From Catellatospora sp. IY07-71 (GTDB lineage Bacteria; Actinomycetota; Actinomycetes; Mycobacteriales; Micromonosporaceae), in NCBI RefSeq assembly GCF_018326265.1, contig NZ_AP023360.1, forward strand, positions 1,107,501 through 1,171,500: DNA of 64,000 nucleotides. Direction: 5' to 3'. The first letter of the stretch is position 1. Each line of letters opens with the position of its first letter. Below are positions 46,023 through 55,114 of this stretch, piece after piece. Position numbers and translations under genes: made by a program. The notes under the pieces are model-generated. The model was given only the letters and a program-made list of their open reading frames with translations. It had not been told where the DNA came from and did not search any database.

Positions 46023-46916
46023 TCAGCTCGGGATGCCCTTGCCCTTGCTGCCCTTGGCCGAGCCGGTCATCTTCTTCGTCTCCAGCCACAGGTAGCAGCG
46101 CACCCCGCGGTCGCCCGCGGCCCAGGTCGCGCGGCTGTACGGCCAGGAGATCACGCCGTACTTCGAGGTCGCGCTCTTGGCCACGCCGATGAAGTCGGCC
46201 ATCACCTTGCGGCAGTTGTCGTGGAAGTAGTTCCAGTCCGCGTCGGTGCTCGGGTACTTGCGGGTCGCGGCGGCCATGAAGGTGCCGACGTACTCCGCGT
46301 TGTGCGCCTTGGCGCAGTCGATCTCGGGCATGCTGTCCACCGAGCCGTTCTTGCCGGTCTCGGCGAAGCAGCCGAGCAGCAGCCCGGTCGGCAGGCTGCC
46401 GCGCAGGCTGCCCTTGCGCTGGACCCAGTCGGCGTCGTCGGTGACGGTGGTCAGCTCGTTCAGCTCGCAGCGATACCACCGGGCGCCGCCCTGCCAGGCC
46501 GCGGACGAGGGCAGGGTCAGCTCCAGGGTCAGCCGCCCGTCCCGCCACTGGCGGCCGGTGAACGCGGTGGCCCGCTCGTCGCACTCGGCGAACGCGGGCG
46601 CGACCGAGACGTCGTCCGGCTCCGGCGGGGTGGCCAGCTCGGCAGCCGGGCCGGTCAGCTGGCCGACGTACACCGTCTCGCCGTAGTGCGCCAGCTCGCA
46701 GTCGACGGGGCGGTAGGCCGTGGCGCGGCCGGTCCGCTCGTACGTGTTCTCGTGGCACACCTCGGCGCCGGGGGTGAACACCTTCGCCTCGGGCAGGGCC
46801 GCCCAGTCGTCGGCGAGCCGGCCGTCCACCCCGGCCGCGGCCGGGCCGCAACCGGTCAGCGCTGTCGCCAGTGCGCAGGCAGCCGCACCGGCGGCGATCC
46901 ACCGCCTCCACGCCAT
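46023..46916 (-). CDS. Septum-formation-family lipoprotein, copy 1
   Basis: A 297-residue exported lipoprotein (lipobox LTGC, about Cys23) of the family called septum formation proteins in actinobacteria. It shows the typical VDCELAHYGETVYVGQL, CDERATAFTGRQW, GGARWYRCELNEL and DCAKAHNAEYVGTFMA. Conserved cysteines suggest disulfides outside the cell. It ends in a basic tail SAKGSKGKGIPS. ATG at 46916 follows GGGAGGG. First in position, most diverged of three tandem copies. Confidence 0.82.
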   Translation of the reverse strand: MAWRRWIAAGAAACALATALTGCGPAAAGVDGRLADDWAALPEAKVFTPGAEVCHENTYERTGRATAYRPVDCELAHYGETVYVGQLTGPAAELATPPEPDDVSVAPAFAECDERATAFTGRQWRDGRLTLELTLPSSAAWQGGARWYRCELNELTTVTDDADWVQRKGSLRGSLPTGLLLGCFAETGKNGSVDSMPEIDCAKAHNAEYVGTFMAAATRKYPSTDADWNYFHDNCRKVMADFIGVAKSATSKYGVISWPYSRATWAAGDRGVRCYLWLETKKMTGSAKGSKGKGIPS

Positions 46917-47016
46917 GTGTCGTCCCTCCCAGACCCCGGTCCGCCCGGGGAGCCTAACCGAACAAAGGCCCGGGCGACACCGGAGCTGTCGACCATCTAG
47001 CAGCCCGGAAGGGCGG

Positions 47017-47898
47017 TCACGGCACGCTGACGAAGTTCGGCAGGCCCTTGCCCTTGCTGCCCTTGGCCGACTTCTTCATGGTGCTGCCGCCGAACCAGAC
47101 GTAGCAGCGGACCAGGCGATTGCCGTCGGCCCAGCCGTCCTCGCCCAGGTGGTACGAGACCACGCCCCAGCGCTGGGCGGTGGTGGTGGAGACGCCGAGG
47201 AACCTGCCGACGACGGCGCGGCACTGCTTGTGGATGACGTCCCACTGCCGCTCGGACTTGGGGAAGGCCACGTTCGCGGCCGCCCGGAACGAGCCCGCGA
47301 ACTCGGCGTTGTGAGCGGTCGTGCAGGCCACCCGCGGCATCGTGTTGTTCGCCTTACGGTTGTACTTCCCGCAGGTCAGCAGGGACGCCGCCGGGATGCC
47401 GTCCTTCAGGCTGGCGCTGCGCCGGACCCAGTTGGACCCGCCGCTGACCGAGTCGACCTCGGTCAGGTCGCACCGGAACCAGCGGGCGCCGCCCTTCCAG
47501 GCCGCGTCCGTCGGCGTGGTCACCTTCAGCACCAGGGTGCCGTCCGACCAGGGCCGCCCGATGTACTCCTTCGACTTCGCGTCGCACTCGGTGAACGCCG
47601 CGGCGAAGTCCTTCGCGCCCCGGGTCGCGGTCTCGGCGAACCGGCCCACGTGGACCGTCTCGGTGTAGTGCAGCTTCGAGCACTCGACGGTCAGGTCGGT
47701 GTAGCGGCCGGTGCCCTTGGGGATCACGTCCAGGCATACCCCGGCGTCGGGAACGTAGCCCTCGACCTGCGCGACCTTCACCCAGTCGTCGGTCAGGTCG
47801 CGATCGACCGCGGCCGGCAGCTTCGCCGCGCAGCCGGTCATGGCCAGGCTCGTCAGCAGCGTCACCGTCATCGCCCCGGCCGTAAGACGTACCCGCAT
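47017..47898 (-). CDS. Septum-formation-family lipoprotein, copy 2
   Basis: 293 residues; lipobox MTGC, then VECSKLHYTETVHVGRF, CDAKSKEYIGRPW, GGARWFRCDLTEV, ACTTAHNAEFAGSF and RQWDVIHKQC; ends KKSAKGSKGKGLPNFVSVP. Start at 47898 (ATG with GGGAGG eight bases before) rather than 47919. It is closer to copy 3 than to copy 1. A role in division or envelope is family naming only. Confidence 0.82.
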   Translation of the reverse strand: MRVRLTAGAMTVTLLTSLAMTGCAAKLPAAVDRDLTDDWVKVAQVEGYVPDAGVCLDVIPKGTGRYTDLTVECSKLHYTETVHVGRFAETATRGAKDFAAAFTECDAKSKEYIGRPWSDGTLVLKVTTPTDAAWKGGARWFRCDLTEVDSVSGGSNWVRRSASLKDGIPAASLLTCGKYNRKANNTMPRVACTTAHNAEFAGSFRAAANVAFPKSERQWDVIHKQCRAVVGRFLGVSTTTAQRWGVVSYHLGEDGWADGNRLVRCYVWFGGSTMKKSAKGSKGKGLPNFVSVP

Positions 47899-47992
47899 AG
47901 CCGTTCCTCCCCGTGTCACGGATCCCGGGGCAGCCTAGACCCTCGCGTCCAATGCGGCCGATCGGGTTCTCGGCCGGGTTCACCGGCCTGCG

Positions 47993-48865
47993 CTAATAAC
48001 CGGGCAGGCCGCGGCCCTTGCTCCCCTTGGCCGACTTCTTGGTGGTCTTGCCGCCGAACCAGATGAGACAGCGCACTGAGCGGTCGCCTTCGCTCCAGCT
48101 CCGCAAGCCGTTCGGCGACGAGATCAGCCCGAACCGCCCGGCGGCGCTCTGGCTGCCCAGGTAGGTGCCGACGAGCTTGCGGCACTCCCGGTGCAGGACG
48201 TCCCACTGCCGCTCCGACTTCGGGTAGGCGACCAGGTCGCCGGCCCGGAACGTGCCGACGTACTCGGTGTTGTGCGCCATGGTGCACGGCACGTTCAGGA
48301 TGTCCTGGATGCGGCCGCTCTTCTGCACCGCCTTGCCGCAGCGCAGCAGCGCGTCGGCGGATATGCCGTCCTTCAGGGTGCCGATCCGCGTCGTCCACCG
48401 GCTTTCGCCGAACACGGTGGTCGACTCGGTGACGTCGCAGCGGTACCACCGGGCGCCGCCGTCCCAGGCGGGGTCGGTCGGCACCGTGAGCGTCAGGAAG
48501 AACTTCCCGTCGCCCCACGGCCGCCCGATGTATGCGTTCGCCTGCTTGTCGCAGTCGCGGAACGCGGCGGCGCGCTCCTTCGGGCCCGGCTTGTGGTCGA
48601 AGGTGAACCTGCCGACGTGGACCGTCTCGGCGTAGTGCGTGGGCTTGCAGTCCACCACGCTGTCCGCGCGCCCGCCGGTGTCCTTCGGCGTCGCGCCGTA
48701 GCACGCGCCGACCACCGGTTCATAGCCTTTGACCTGGGCCACCTTCGCCCAGTCGTCGGTCAGTTCACCGTCCACCGCGGCCGGCAGCTCCGCGCCGCAG
48801 CCCGCCAGCGCCAGATTCGTCAGCAGCGCGACCAGCATCGTGCCGGCCGTCAGGCGTCCCCGCAT
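47993..48865 (-). CDS. Septum-formation-family lipoprotein, copy 3
   Basis: 290 residues; lipobox LAGC, VDCKPTHYAETVHVGRF, CDKQANAYIGRPW, GGARWYRCDVTES, PCTMAHNTEYVGTF and RQWDVLHREC; ends KKSAKGSKGRGLPGY. ATG 48865 is preceded by GGGAGG. The three genes are separated by about 95-100 bases each, so they may be transcribed independently. A terminator lies just upstream, after panD. Confidence 0.82.
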   Translation of the reverse strand: MRGRLTAGTMLVALLTNLALAGCGAELPAAVDGELTDDWAKVAQVKGYEPVVGACYGATPKDTGGRADSVVDCKPTHYAETVHVGRFTFDHKPGPKERAAAFRDCDKQANAYIGRPWGDGKFFLTLTVPTDPAWDGGARWYRCDVTESTTVFGESRWTTRIGTLKDGISADALLRCGKAVQKSGRIQDILNVPCTMAHNTEYVGTFRAGDLVAYPKSERQWDVLHRECRKLVGTYLGSQSAAGRFGLISSPNGLRSWSEGDRSVRCLIWFGGKTTKKSAKGSKGRGLPGY

Positions 48866-48913
48866 CGCCCGTCCTCCCAGGTCGTCAGGCCCGGCGAGCG
48901 TAAACAAAGATCA

Positions 48914-48956
48914 GCCCGGCGCGGATCGGCCTAATGGCTGATCACCCGCGCCGGGC
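48914..48956 (-). terminator. Terminator of the panD operon
   Basis: GCCCGGCGCGG (48914-48924) pairs perfectly with CCGCGCCGGGC (48946-48956), loop of 21 bases, 12 bases past the panD stop. Confidence 0.75.
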
Positions 48957-48967
48957 CGCGCGCCGCC

Positions 48968-49396
48968 TCAGCGGCTGAGCGTCAGGTCACCGCGTACGAC
49001 GTCGCCCACCATGCCGGCCACCGCCTCGGCCGGGTCCGCGCCCAGCGAGATGATCCGGTTCTGCGCGTCGACGTGCACGACGCGCGGGCTGTACGCGCGC
49101 GCGGTCGCCTCGTCCACCTGCGCGTAAGAGATGAGGATGACCAGGTCGCCGGGCTGCACCAGGTGCGCTGCGGCGCCGTTGATGCCGATCACGCCGGTGC
49201 CCCGCTCGCCCGGGATGACGTACGTCTCCAGGCGCGCGCCGTTGGTCACGTCCACGATGGCCACCTGCTCGCCGGGCAGCAGGTCGGCGGCGTCCATCAG
49301 GTCCTCGTCGATGGTGACGGAGCCCACATAGTGCAGGTCCGCCTGGGTCACCGTGGCCCGGTGGATCTTCGACTTGAACATGGTGCGCAGGAACAT
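48968..49396 (-). CDS. panD: Aspartate 1-decarboxylase
   Basis: A 142-residue pyruvoyl enzyme making beta-alanine for pantothenate. The self-cleavage site is Gly-Ser in [28 protein letters not shown] and [10 protein letters not shown] are standard. ATG 49396 follows panC after four bases. It matches mycobacterial PanD in length. Confidence 0.96.
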   Translation of the reverse strand: MFLRTMFKSKIHRATVTQADLHYVGSVTIDEDLMDAADLLPGEQVAIVDVTNGARLETYVIPGERGTGVIGINGAAAHLVQPGDLVILISYAQVDEATARAYSPRVVHVDAQNRIISLGADPAEAVAGMVGDVVRGDLTLSR

Positions 49397-49400
49397 CGGG

Positions 49401-50249
49401 TCAGTTCTCCTCGGTCCGGTCGGCCGCCCCGCTCGTGACGAGGTCGACGGGCAGGTTGTCGATGAGGCGGGTGGTGCCCACCCGGGCCGCGACCAGCAGC
49501 CGGGCCGGGCCGGACACCGGGTCCTCGCTCAGGTCGGCGCCGCGCAGCGCCAGGTAGTCCACGTCCAGGCCGGTCAGCTCGGCGGTCGCGGCGGCCAGCA
49601 CCTCGGCCGGGGTGTGCCGGGCGGCGCCCGCGCGCAGCGCCCGGGACAGGGCCAGCGCCGTCTCGTGCTCGTCGTCGCTCAGGTACCGGTTGCGGCTGGA
49701 CAGGGCCAGGCCGTCCGGCTCCCGTACGGTCGGCACGCCGATGATCTCGGCGTCGTGCTCCAGATCGCGGGCCATCGCCCGGATCAGGGTGAGCTGCTGG
49801 TAGTCCTTCTCGCCGAAGAACGCCGCGTCCGGCCGGGTGAGCCGGAGCAGCTTGTTCACCACGGTCAGCACACCCGCGAAGTGGCCGGGACGCACCGCGC
49901 CCTCCAGCACCTCACCCAGCGGGCCGGGGTGCACGGTGACCTCCGGCTGGCCGTACGGGTACATCACCTCGGGGGTGGGCGCGAACACCAGGTCGACGCC
50001 CTCGCGCTCGCACACCGCCAGGTCCGCCTCGAAGGTGCGCGGGTAGCGGGCCAGGTCCTCGTTCGGGCCGAACTGCAGCGGGTTCACGAAGATCGTGGCG
50101 AGCACGAAGTCGCCGTGCTTACGAGCCTCGCGCAGCAGCGTGGCGTGCCCCTCGTGCAGCGCGCCCATGGTCATCACCACGGCGACCGTGCCCTGCGCGG
50201 CGGCACGCGCCGCGGCCAGCTCGGCGCGGGTGCGGACGACCGCGGTCAC
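49401..50249 (-). CDS. panC: Pantothenate synthetase
   Basis: A 282-residue enzyme condensing pantoate and beta-alanine with [20 protein letters not shown] carries the HIGH-like motif, [19 protein letters not shown] and [10 protein letters not shown] follow, and SSRNRYLS completes the active site. GTG at 50249 overlaps the DUF2520 gene stop (GTGA); the long upstream open frame is not protein-like. Confidence 0.96.
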   Translation of the reverse strand: MTAVVRTRAELAAARAAAQGTVAVVMTMGALHEGHATLLREARKHGDFVLATIFVNPLQFGPNEDLARYPRTFEADLAVCEREGVDLVFAPTPEVMYPYGQPEVTVHPGPLGEVLEGAVRPGHFAGVLTVVNKLLRLTRPDAAFFGEKDYQQLTLIRAMARDLEHDAEIIGVPTVREPDGLALSSRNRYLSDDEHETALALSRALRAGAARHTPAEVLAAATAELTGLDVDYLALRGADLSEDPVSGPARLLVAARVGTTRLIDNLPVDLVTSGAADRTEEN

Positions 50250-51166
50250 TTCGCCGCCTCGCCGAGGCCCACGTGCCCGGCGGCCGCGGCGGTGGAGTCG
50301 GCCAGCACGCCCAGCAGCGGCTCGGCGTCCGTCGCGCGCAGCCGGCCGGTGGCGATCGCCCGGTCGGCGGTGCGCCGGGCCAGCGCCACGTACGCGGGCA
50401 GCGAGTCCGGGGCGGTGTGCGCCAGCTCGCGTACGTGCCGGGCGACCGTGCCCGCGTCGCCGCGCGACACCGGGCCGGTGATCGCCGCGTCGCCCATCTT
50501 GAGCGCGTTCTCCAGCGCGGCGGTCAGCAGCGGGCCGAGCACCTTCTCCGGGTTCAGCACCCCCGCGTCGCGCAGCCGGTCGGCCGCCTCGTTCACGAGC
50601 GTGACCAGGTGGTTGGCGCCGTGCGCCAGGCCCGCGTGGTAGAGCGCGCGCCGGTCCTCGGCGATCCACTCCGGGGAGCCGCCCAGGTCCGCGACGAGCG
50701 CGGCGGCGAGTTCACGAACGCCCGCGTCGGCGGCGGTGACGCCGTACGAGATGCCGGGCAGCCGGTCCAGGTCGGCCGGGGTGCCGGTGAAGGTCATCGC
50801 CGGGTGCAGCGCCAGCGGCCGGGCGCCGACGGCGGCGGCCGGGGCCAGCACGGCCAGCCCGTGCGCGCCGGAGGTGTGTGCCACGACCTGCCCGGGGCGC
50901 AGCGCGCCGGTCGCGGCCAGGCCGGTCACCACGCCCGCGAGGGCGTCGTCCGGCACCGCGATGACCAGCAGGTCGGCCGCGGCGCGGGCCACCTCGTCGG
51001 CGGGAAGATTGACGGCACCCGGGAGCAGGGTGCGGATGCGGTGCTTGGCGGCGGCGGAGACGCCCGAGGCCGCGACGACGTGGTGTCCGGCGGCCTCCAG
51101 GGCGGCGGCGAGGACCGCGCCCACCCGGCCGGCGCCGATCACACCCACGGTGAGCTCAGCACTCAT
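50246..51166 (-). CDS. Rossmann-fold DUF2520 protein of the pantothenate operon
   Basis: A 306-residue protein with an N-terminal NAD(P)-binding fold ([25 protein letters not shown]) and a C-terminal helical DUF2520 domain ([18 protein letters not shown]). Its place upstream of panC, as Rv3603c in M. tuberculosis, has led to the idea that it may serve as a reductase in pantothenate synthesis, but this is not shown. ATG 51166. No panE-like ketopantoate reductase is seen in the window. Confidence 0.85.
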   Translation of the reverse strand: MSAELTVGVIGAGRVGAVLAAALEAAGHHVVAASGVSAAAKHRIRTLLPGAVNLPADEVARAAADLLVIAVPDDALAGVVTGLAATGALRPGQVVAHTSGAHGLAVLAPAAAVGARPLALHPAMTFTGTPADLDRLPGISYGVTAADAGVRELAAALVADLGGSPEWIAEDRRALYHAGLAHGANHLVTLVNEAADRLRDAGVLNPEKVLGPLLTAALENALKMGDAAITGPVSRGDAGTVARHVRELAHTAPDSLPAYVALARRTADRAIATGRLRATDAEPLLGVLADSTAAAAGHVGLGEAAK

Positions 51167-51337
51167 CTGACGATCCAGTCCTCTTCTTCGGGGTACCGGT
51201 CGCCGCAAGTATGCGCCCGGCCTCGGATCGCTGGACAGAGACTGTGCGAAACCGCACTGCCGCGGAATGTTCACATAAGCACCAACGAGCGGCGCCCCCG
51301 GAACCACGTCCCGGGAGCGCCGTTCGTGACCGCGCTC

Positions 51338-52579
51338 TCAGGACCGCAGGAACCCGGCGTCGAGGAACTTCATGTTCGTGGCGGTGCGCCTGCCGTCCGG
51401 CGTGTCCTGCCCGTCGTGCACCACCAGCAGGCCGCCCGGGAAGCCGGGCAGCGGCGTGCTCGTCACCGCCGCGCCGTCGCACTCCTGCGAGCCGTCGACC
51501 ACGCCGTCGGCCACCGTGAACCGCGACAGCGGGCGCAGCGTCAGCCGGTCGTACGTGTAGAAGGTGTCGTCACCCTGCGACGAGACCAGCAGCGTGCCGC
51601 TCACCAGGCCGGTGCGCAGGATCGTGACGCCCTCCACGTCGGCGGCGATGCGGCCGCCCTCGCCCGGGTCGGCCGTCCAGTCGAACGTGCACTCCTCGGT
51701 CTCCGGGTCGTAGACCGCGGGCACGCCGTACTCCCTGGTCCGCTCGACCTGGCGCGGTGCGGAGGCGAAGCGGCCGCCCGCGACCGACACCCGCCACAGG
51801 GCCACGTCCTCCTGCGCGGCGTAGAGCACACCCACTGCCGGATCCACCGTCATGCCTTCGATCTGCGGCAGCTCGCCCGGCTCCAGGCAGGGCGTCCAGC
51901 TCGCGCCGGACCGCAGCCGGAACGTGTCCGGCAGCACCAGCCGGTCCACCCGGCGGTAGGTGACCTGCCCGCCCTTCGCCACCAGCCGGAACATGCCCAG
52001 CTCCGGCGTGTGGCGGCGGCTGGCCACGGCCAGGAAGCCCTGCCCGTCGGTGAAGGTTGCCAGCCCGTACGCGGTGGCCTGCTCGTTGACCTCCTCCTGG
52101 GTCGTGTTGAACGCGAACGGCACGTCCGGCGCGGTCACGTCGGTCAGCACGCCGTCGTCGATACGGTAGAAGCGCAGCGTGTCGCGGCCCCGGTCGGTCA
52201 CCACCGCCAGGTCGACCAGCCTGCCGCGCAGCGGGAAGCCGGTCACCAGGTCGACGTTGTTGAACCGGCCAGCCTCGTCGTCCGGTCCCGGCGCGGGCGG
52301 CGTCGCGAACGACTGGGTCTCGCGGCCGCGCAGGTCGTACACGCGCAGGCCGCCGTTCTTCGCGGTCACGATGACCCGGCTGCGGGCCTTGTCGCGCGGG
52401 TTGACCCAGATGGCGGGGTCGTCGGCGTCGGCGTCGCCGCCTTCGGCGTCGTCGTAGAGGGCGGGCGTCTCCAGCTTCGCGGTGACCGCCTGCGGCTCCG
52501 CCGGGGACGCGGCCGCCGCGCCGGGCAGCGCGGTCGCCGCCAGGGCGGTCGCGGCCAGGCAGGTGAGAATACGTCGCAT
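51338..52579 (-). CDS. Secreted beta-propeller phytase
   Basis: A 413-residue exported enzyme of the beta-propeller phytase family, which frees phosphate from calcium-phytate. A signal peptide (LTCLAATALAATALPGAAAA) is followed by DADDPAIWVNP (51-61), GGLRVYDL, RFNNVDL and AVTDRGRDTLRFYRID, then GMTVDPAVGVLYAAQED and DVEGVTI, the calcium-binding repeats. ATG 52579 lies seven bases after a minus-strand TACGGT, perhaps leaderless. Divergent from the MidA-like gene. Confidence 0.9.
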   Translation of the reverse strand: MRRILTCLAATALAATALPGAAAASPAEPQAVTAKLETPALYDDAEGGDADADDPAIWVNPRDKARSRVIVTAKNGGLRVYDLRGRETQSFATPPAPGPDDEAGRFNNVDLVTGFPLRGRLVDLAVVTDRGRDTLRFYRIDDGVLTDVTAPDVPFAFNTTQEEVNEQATAYGLATFTDGQGFLAVASRRHTPELGMFRLVAKGGQVTYRRVDRLVLPDTFRLRSGASWTPCLEPGELPQIEGMTVDPAVGVLYAAQEDVALWRVSVAGGRFASAPRQVERTREYGVPAVYDPETEECTFDWTADPGEGGRIAADVEGVTILRTGLVSGTLLVSSQGDDTFYTYDRLTLRPLSRFTVADGVVDGSQECDGAAVTSTPLPGFPGGLLVVHDGQDTPDGRRTATNMKFLDAGFLRS

Positions 52580-52637
52580 GCCGCGGACCGTAGATTCGGC
52601 AGGGCAACCGGCGACGAACGGAGAGTGAACCCCACCC

Positions 52638-53723
52638 ATGCGATGGCGGGACGCGATGCGAACGGCGCTGTACGGCCCGGACGGCTTCTTCGTCCGGGAC
52701 CGGCCCGCCGCGCACTTCCGGACCAGCGCCCACTCCCCCCACTTCGCGCGGGCGATCGCCCGGCTCGCCGTCGACGTCGACGCCGCCCTCGGCTCCCCCG
52801 ACGTGTTCGACCTGGTGGATGTGGGCGCGGGCGACGGTGAGTTGCTCACCGGTGTGCTGGCCGCGCTGCCCGATCCGCTGCGCGCCCGTGTCCGCGCGGT
52901 GGGCGTCGAGGTGACACCCCGCGAAGACACAGCACCGCCATCAGCTATGGCGTCGCCCCTTTCGGCTCCGGCCCGCGCAAAGGACGCACCGCGCGGCGGC
53001 GCAGCGGGTGGCGGCGGCGCGTTGCGAGGCGGCGAGCCGGAACCGGGCCAGGTCGAGTGGGTGACCGATGTGCCGCGCGGGCTGACCGGGCTGCTGCTGG
53101 CCACCGAGTGGCTGGACAACGTGCCGCTGGACCTGGCACGGGACGGGTCTTACCTGGATGCCTCCCTTTCCGCATGCGGTCCGCTCGGCGCGGCCGACGC
53201 GGACTGGGTAGCGCGGTGGTGGCCCGCCGCGCCCGGCGAGGTCGTGGAGATCGGGCAGGCCCGCGATGAAGCCTGGGCTGATGCGGTCGGTGCGGTCGAT
53301 GCGGGCTTGGCGCTCGCGGTGGACTACGGGCACCTGCGGGACCACCGGCCCTCGCTGCCGACCGCGACCGGCTTCCGCGCGGGGCGCGAGGTCGTGCCCG
53401 CCTTCGACGGCACGACCGACATCACCTGCCACGTCGCCCTGGACTCCGCGGCCGCCGCGGCCGGCGAAGACCATCTGCTGGTACGCCAGCGCGAAGCGCT
53501 CGCCCGCCTCGGCCTCGACGGCGCCCGGCCGCCGCTGGCCCTGGCCTCGGCCGACCCGGTCGGCTACGTGCGCGCCCTGGCCGCGGCGAGCGAGATCGCC
53601 GAGCTGACCGCCCCCGCCGGCCTCGGCGCCCACTGGTGGCTCGCCCACTGGACCGCCCTCGACCCGCGCAGCGTCCCGCTCCTCCACCGGGCCGCCACCT
53701 CTCCCCGCCGTCCCACGTCCTGA
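52638..53723 (+). CDS. MidA/NDUFAF7-family protein methyltransferase
   Basis: A 361-residue SAM-dependent methyltransferase. Opening MRTALYGPDGFFVRDRPAAHFRTSAHSP corresponds to the family's substrate-entry segment, DVGAGDGELLTGVLAALP is the SAM loop, and ATEWLDNVPLDL the NPP-like region. In mitochondria the NDUFAF7/MidA protein dimethylates an arginine of the complex I 49-kDa subunit (NDUFS2). The next gene here is a 49-kDa (NuoD)-type protein, making a similar partnership likely. An Ala/Gly/Pro-rich insertion (residues about 95-135) is unusual. Start at 52638 has a GGAGAG site 13 bases upstream, somewhat far. Confidence 0.82.
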   Translation: MRWRDAMRTALYGPDGFFVRDRPAAHFRTSAHSPHFARAIARLAVDVDAALGSPDVFDLVDVGAGDGELLTGVLAALPDPLRARVRAVGVEVTPREDTAPPSAMASPLSAPARAKDAPRGGAAGGGGALRGGEPEPGQVEWVTDVPRGLTGLLLATEWLDNVPLDLARDGSYLDASLSACGPLGAADADWVARWWPAAPGEVVEIGQARDEAWADAVGAVDAGLALAVDYGHLRDHRPSLPTATGFRAGREVVPAFDGTTDITCHVALDSAAAAAGEDHLLVRQREALARLGLDGARPPLALASADPVGYVRALAAASEIAELTAPAGLGAHWWLAHWTALDPRSVPLLHRAATSPRRPTS

Positions 53724-53744
53724 GAGCCCGGACCACCCACGGTG

Positions 53745-53811
53745 CATGATCGCTGTCTCGTGTCGAAACCTGCGCTTCTAACCGAGGTTTCGACACGAGA
53801 CGGCGATCTTG
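53745..53811. repeat. CTCGTGTC-family palindrome, copy D
   Basis: The best copy: 27-base arms at 53745-53771 and 53785-53811 pair at 25 of 27. Both contain GTCTCGTGTCGAAACCT or its complement and a GATCGC start. It lies 22 bases after the MidA-like gene and 80 before the NuoD-like start. Confidence 0.85.
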
Positions 53812-53890
53812 GCGTGCCGCGCCCGGCACGCGGGGCGGGACAGCGTCGGGTGAGGGTTAAGAAGGTGCCCTTCCTTGGGGAAGGCTTACG

Positions 53891-55054
53891 ATGGCGCGCA
53901 TGGCGGATGCGGGTACGCGGGAGCTGACGGTCGGCGCGGGTGCGGGCGCGCAGCAGCTCGGCACCGACATGGTGCTCAACATCGGGCCGCAGCATCCCTC
54001 CACGCACGGCGTGCTGCGGCTGCGGCTGGTGCTCGACGGGGAGAAGGTGCTCTCCGCCGAGCCGATCATCGGCTACATGCACCGCGGCGCGGAGAAGCTG
54101 TTCGAGGTGCGCGACTACCGGCAGCTGCTGGTGCTGACCAACCGGCACGACTGGCTCAGCGCGTTCAGCAACGAGCTGGGCGCGGCGATGGCCGTCGAGC
54201 GGCTGATGGGCCTGGAGGTCCCCGAGCGCGCGGTGTGGCTGCGCACCGCGATGGCCGAACTGAACCGGGTGCTCAACCACCTCATGTTCCTCGGCTCGTA
54301 CCCGCTGGAGATCGGTGCGATCACCCCGATGTTCTACGCGTTCCGCGAGCGCGAGGTGCTGCAGGCGGTGATGGAGGAGGCCTCCGGCGGCCGCATGCAC
54401 TACATGTTCAACCGCGTCGGCGGGCTGAAGGAGGAGGTCCCGGCGGGCTGGACCCGGCGCGCCCGGGAGGCCGTCGACCTGGTCGCCTCGCGGATGCCGC
54501 TGCTGGACGACCTGATCCGGCGCAACGACATCTTCCTGGCCCGCACCGTCGGCGTCGGCGTGCTCACCGCCGCCCAGGCCGCCGCGTACGGCGCCTCGGG
54601 GCCGGTCGCGCGGGCCAGCGGCCTGGACTTCGACCTGCGCCGCGACGAGCCGTACCTGGCCTACGGCGAGCTGGACGTCCCCGTGATCACCAAGACCGCC
54701 GGCGACTGCCACGCCCGGTTCGAGGTGCTGCTCGACCAGGTGTACGCCTCGCTGGACCTGGTCCGCCAGTGCCTGGACCGGGTCGACCGGATCACCGGGC
54801 CGGTCAACGTACGCCTGCCGAAGGTGGTCAAGGCCCCGGAGGGGCACACCTACGCGTGGACCGAGAACCCGCTCGGCGTCAACGGTTACTACCTGGTCTC
54901 CAAGGGTGACAAGACCCCGTGGCGGATGAAGCTGCGCACCGCGTCGTACGCCAACGTGCAGGCGCTGTCCACGCTGCTGCCGGGCACCCTGGTGCCGGAC
55001 CTGATCGCGATCCTGGGCTCGATGTTCTTCGTCGTCGGCGACGTCGACAAATAG
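53891..55054 (+). CDS. nuoD2: Stand-alone NuoD-like (49-kDa) NADH dehydrogenase subunit
   Basis: A 387-residue protein of the complex I 49-kDa/NuoD family: [41 protein letters not shown], and the C-terminal [18 protein letters not shown]...[18 protein letters not shown]. No other nuo genes adjoin, as in the separate nuoD2 copies of other actinomycetes, so it is probably a second NuoD, not the main one. ATG at 53891 is preceded by GGGGAAGG. Pairing with MidA upstream suggests a specialised complex or an assembly role. Confidence 0.88.
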   Translation: MARMADAGTRELTVGAGAGAQQLGTDMVLNIGPQHPSTHGVLRLRLVLDGEKVLSAEPIIGYMHRGAEKLFEVRDYRQLLVLTNRHDWLSAFSNELGAAMAVERLMGLEVPERAVWLRTAMAELNRVLNHLMFLGSYPLEIGAITPMFYAFREREVLQAVMEEASGGRMHYMFNRVGGLKEEVPAGWTRRAREAVDLVASRMPLLDDLIRRNDIFLARTVGVGVLTAAQAAAYGASGPVARASGLDFDLRRDEPYLAYGELDVPVITKTAGDCHARFEVLLDQVYASLDLVRQCLDRVDRITGPVNVRLPKVVKAPEGHTYAWTENPLGVNGYYLVSKGDKTPWRMKLRTASYANVQALSTLLPGTLVPDLIAILGSMFFVVGDVDK

Positions 55055-55068
55055 CCGCCCGATACGGG

Positions 55069-55104
55069 AAAACGCGCCCTCCCGGTCCCGGAAGGGCGCG
55101 TTTT
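55069..55104. terminator. Bidirectional terminator between nuoD-like and a converging gene
   Basis: AAAACGCGCCCT (55069-55080) pairs with AGGGCGCGTTTT (55093-55104), a perfect 12-bp stem with A- and T-runs at its ends serving both directions. Confidence 0.88.
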
Positions 55105-55114
55105 GCGTGTTCGG

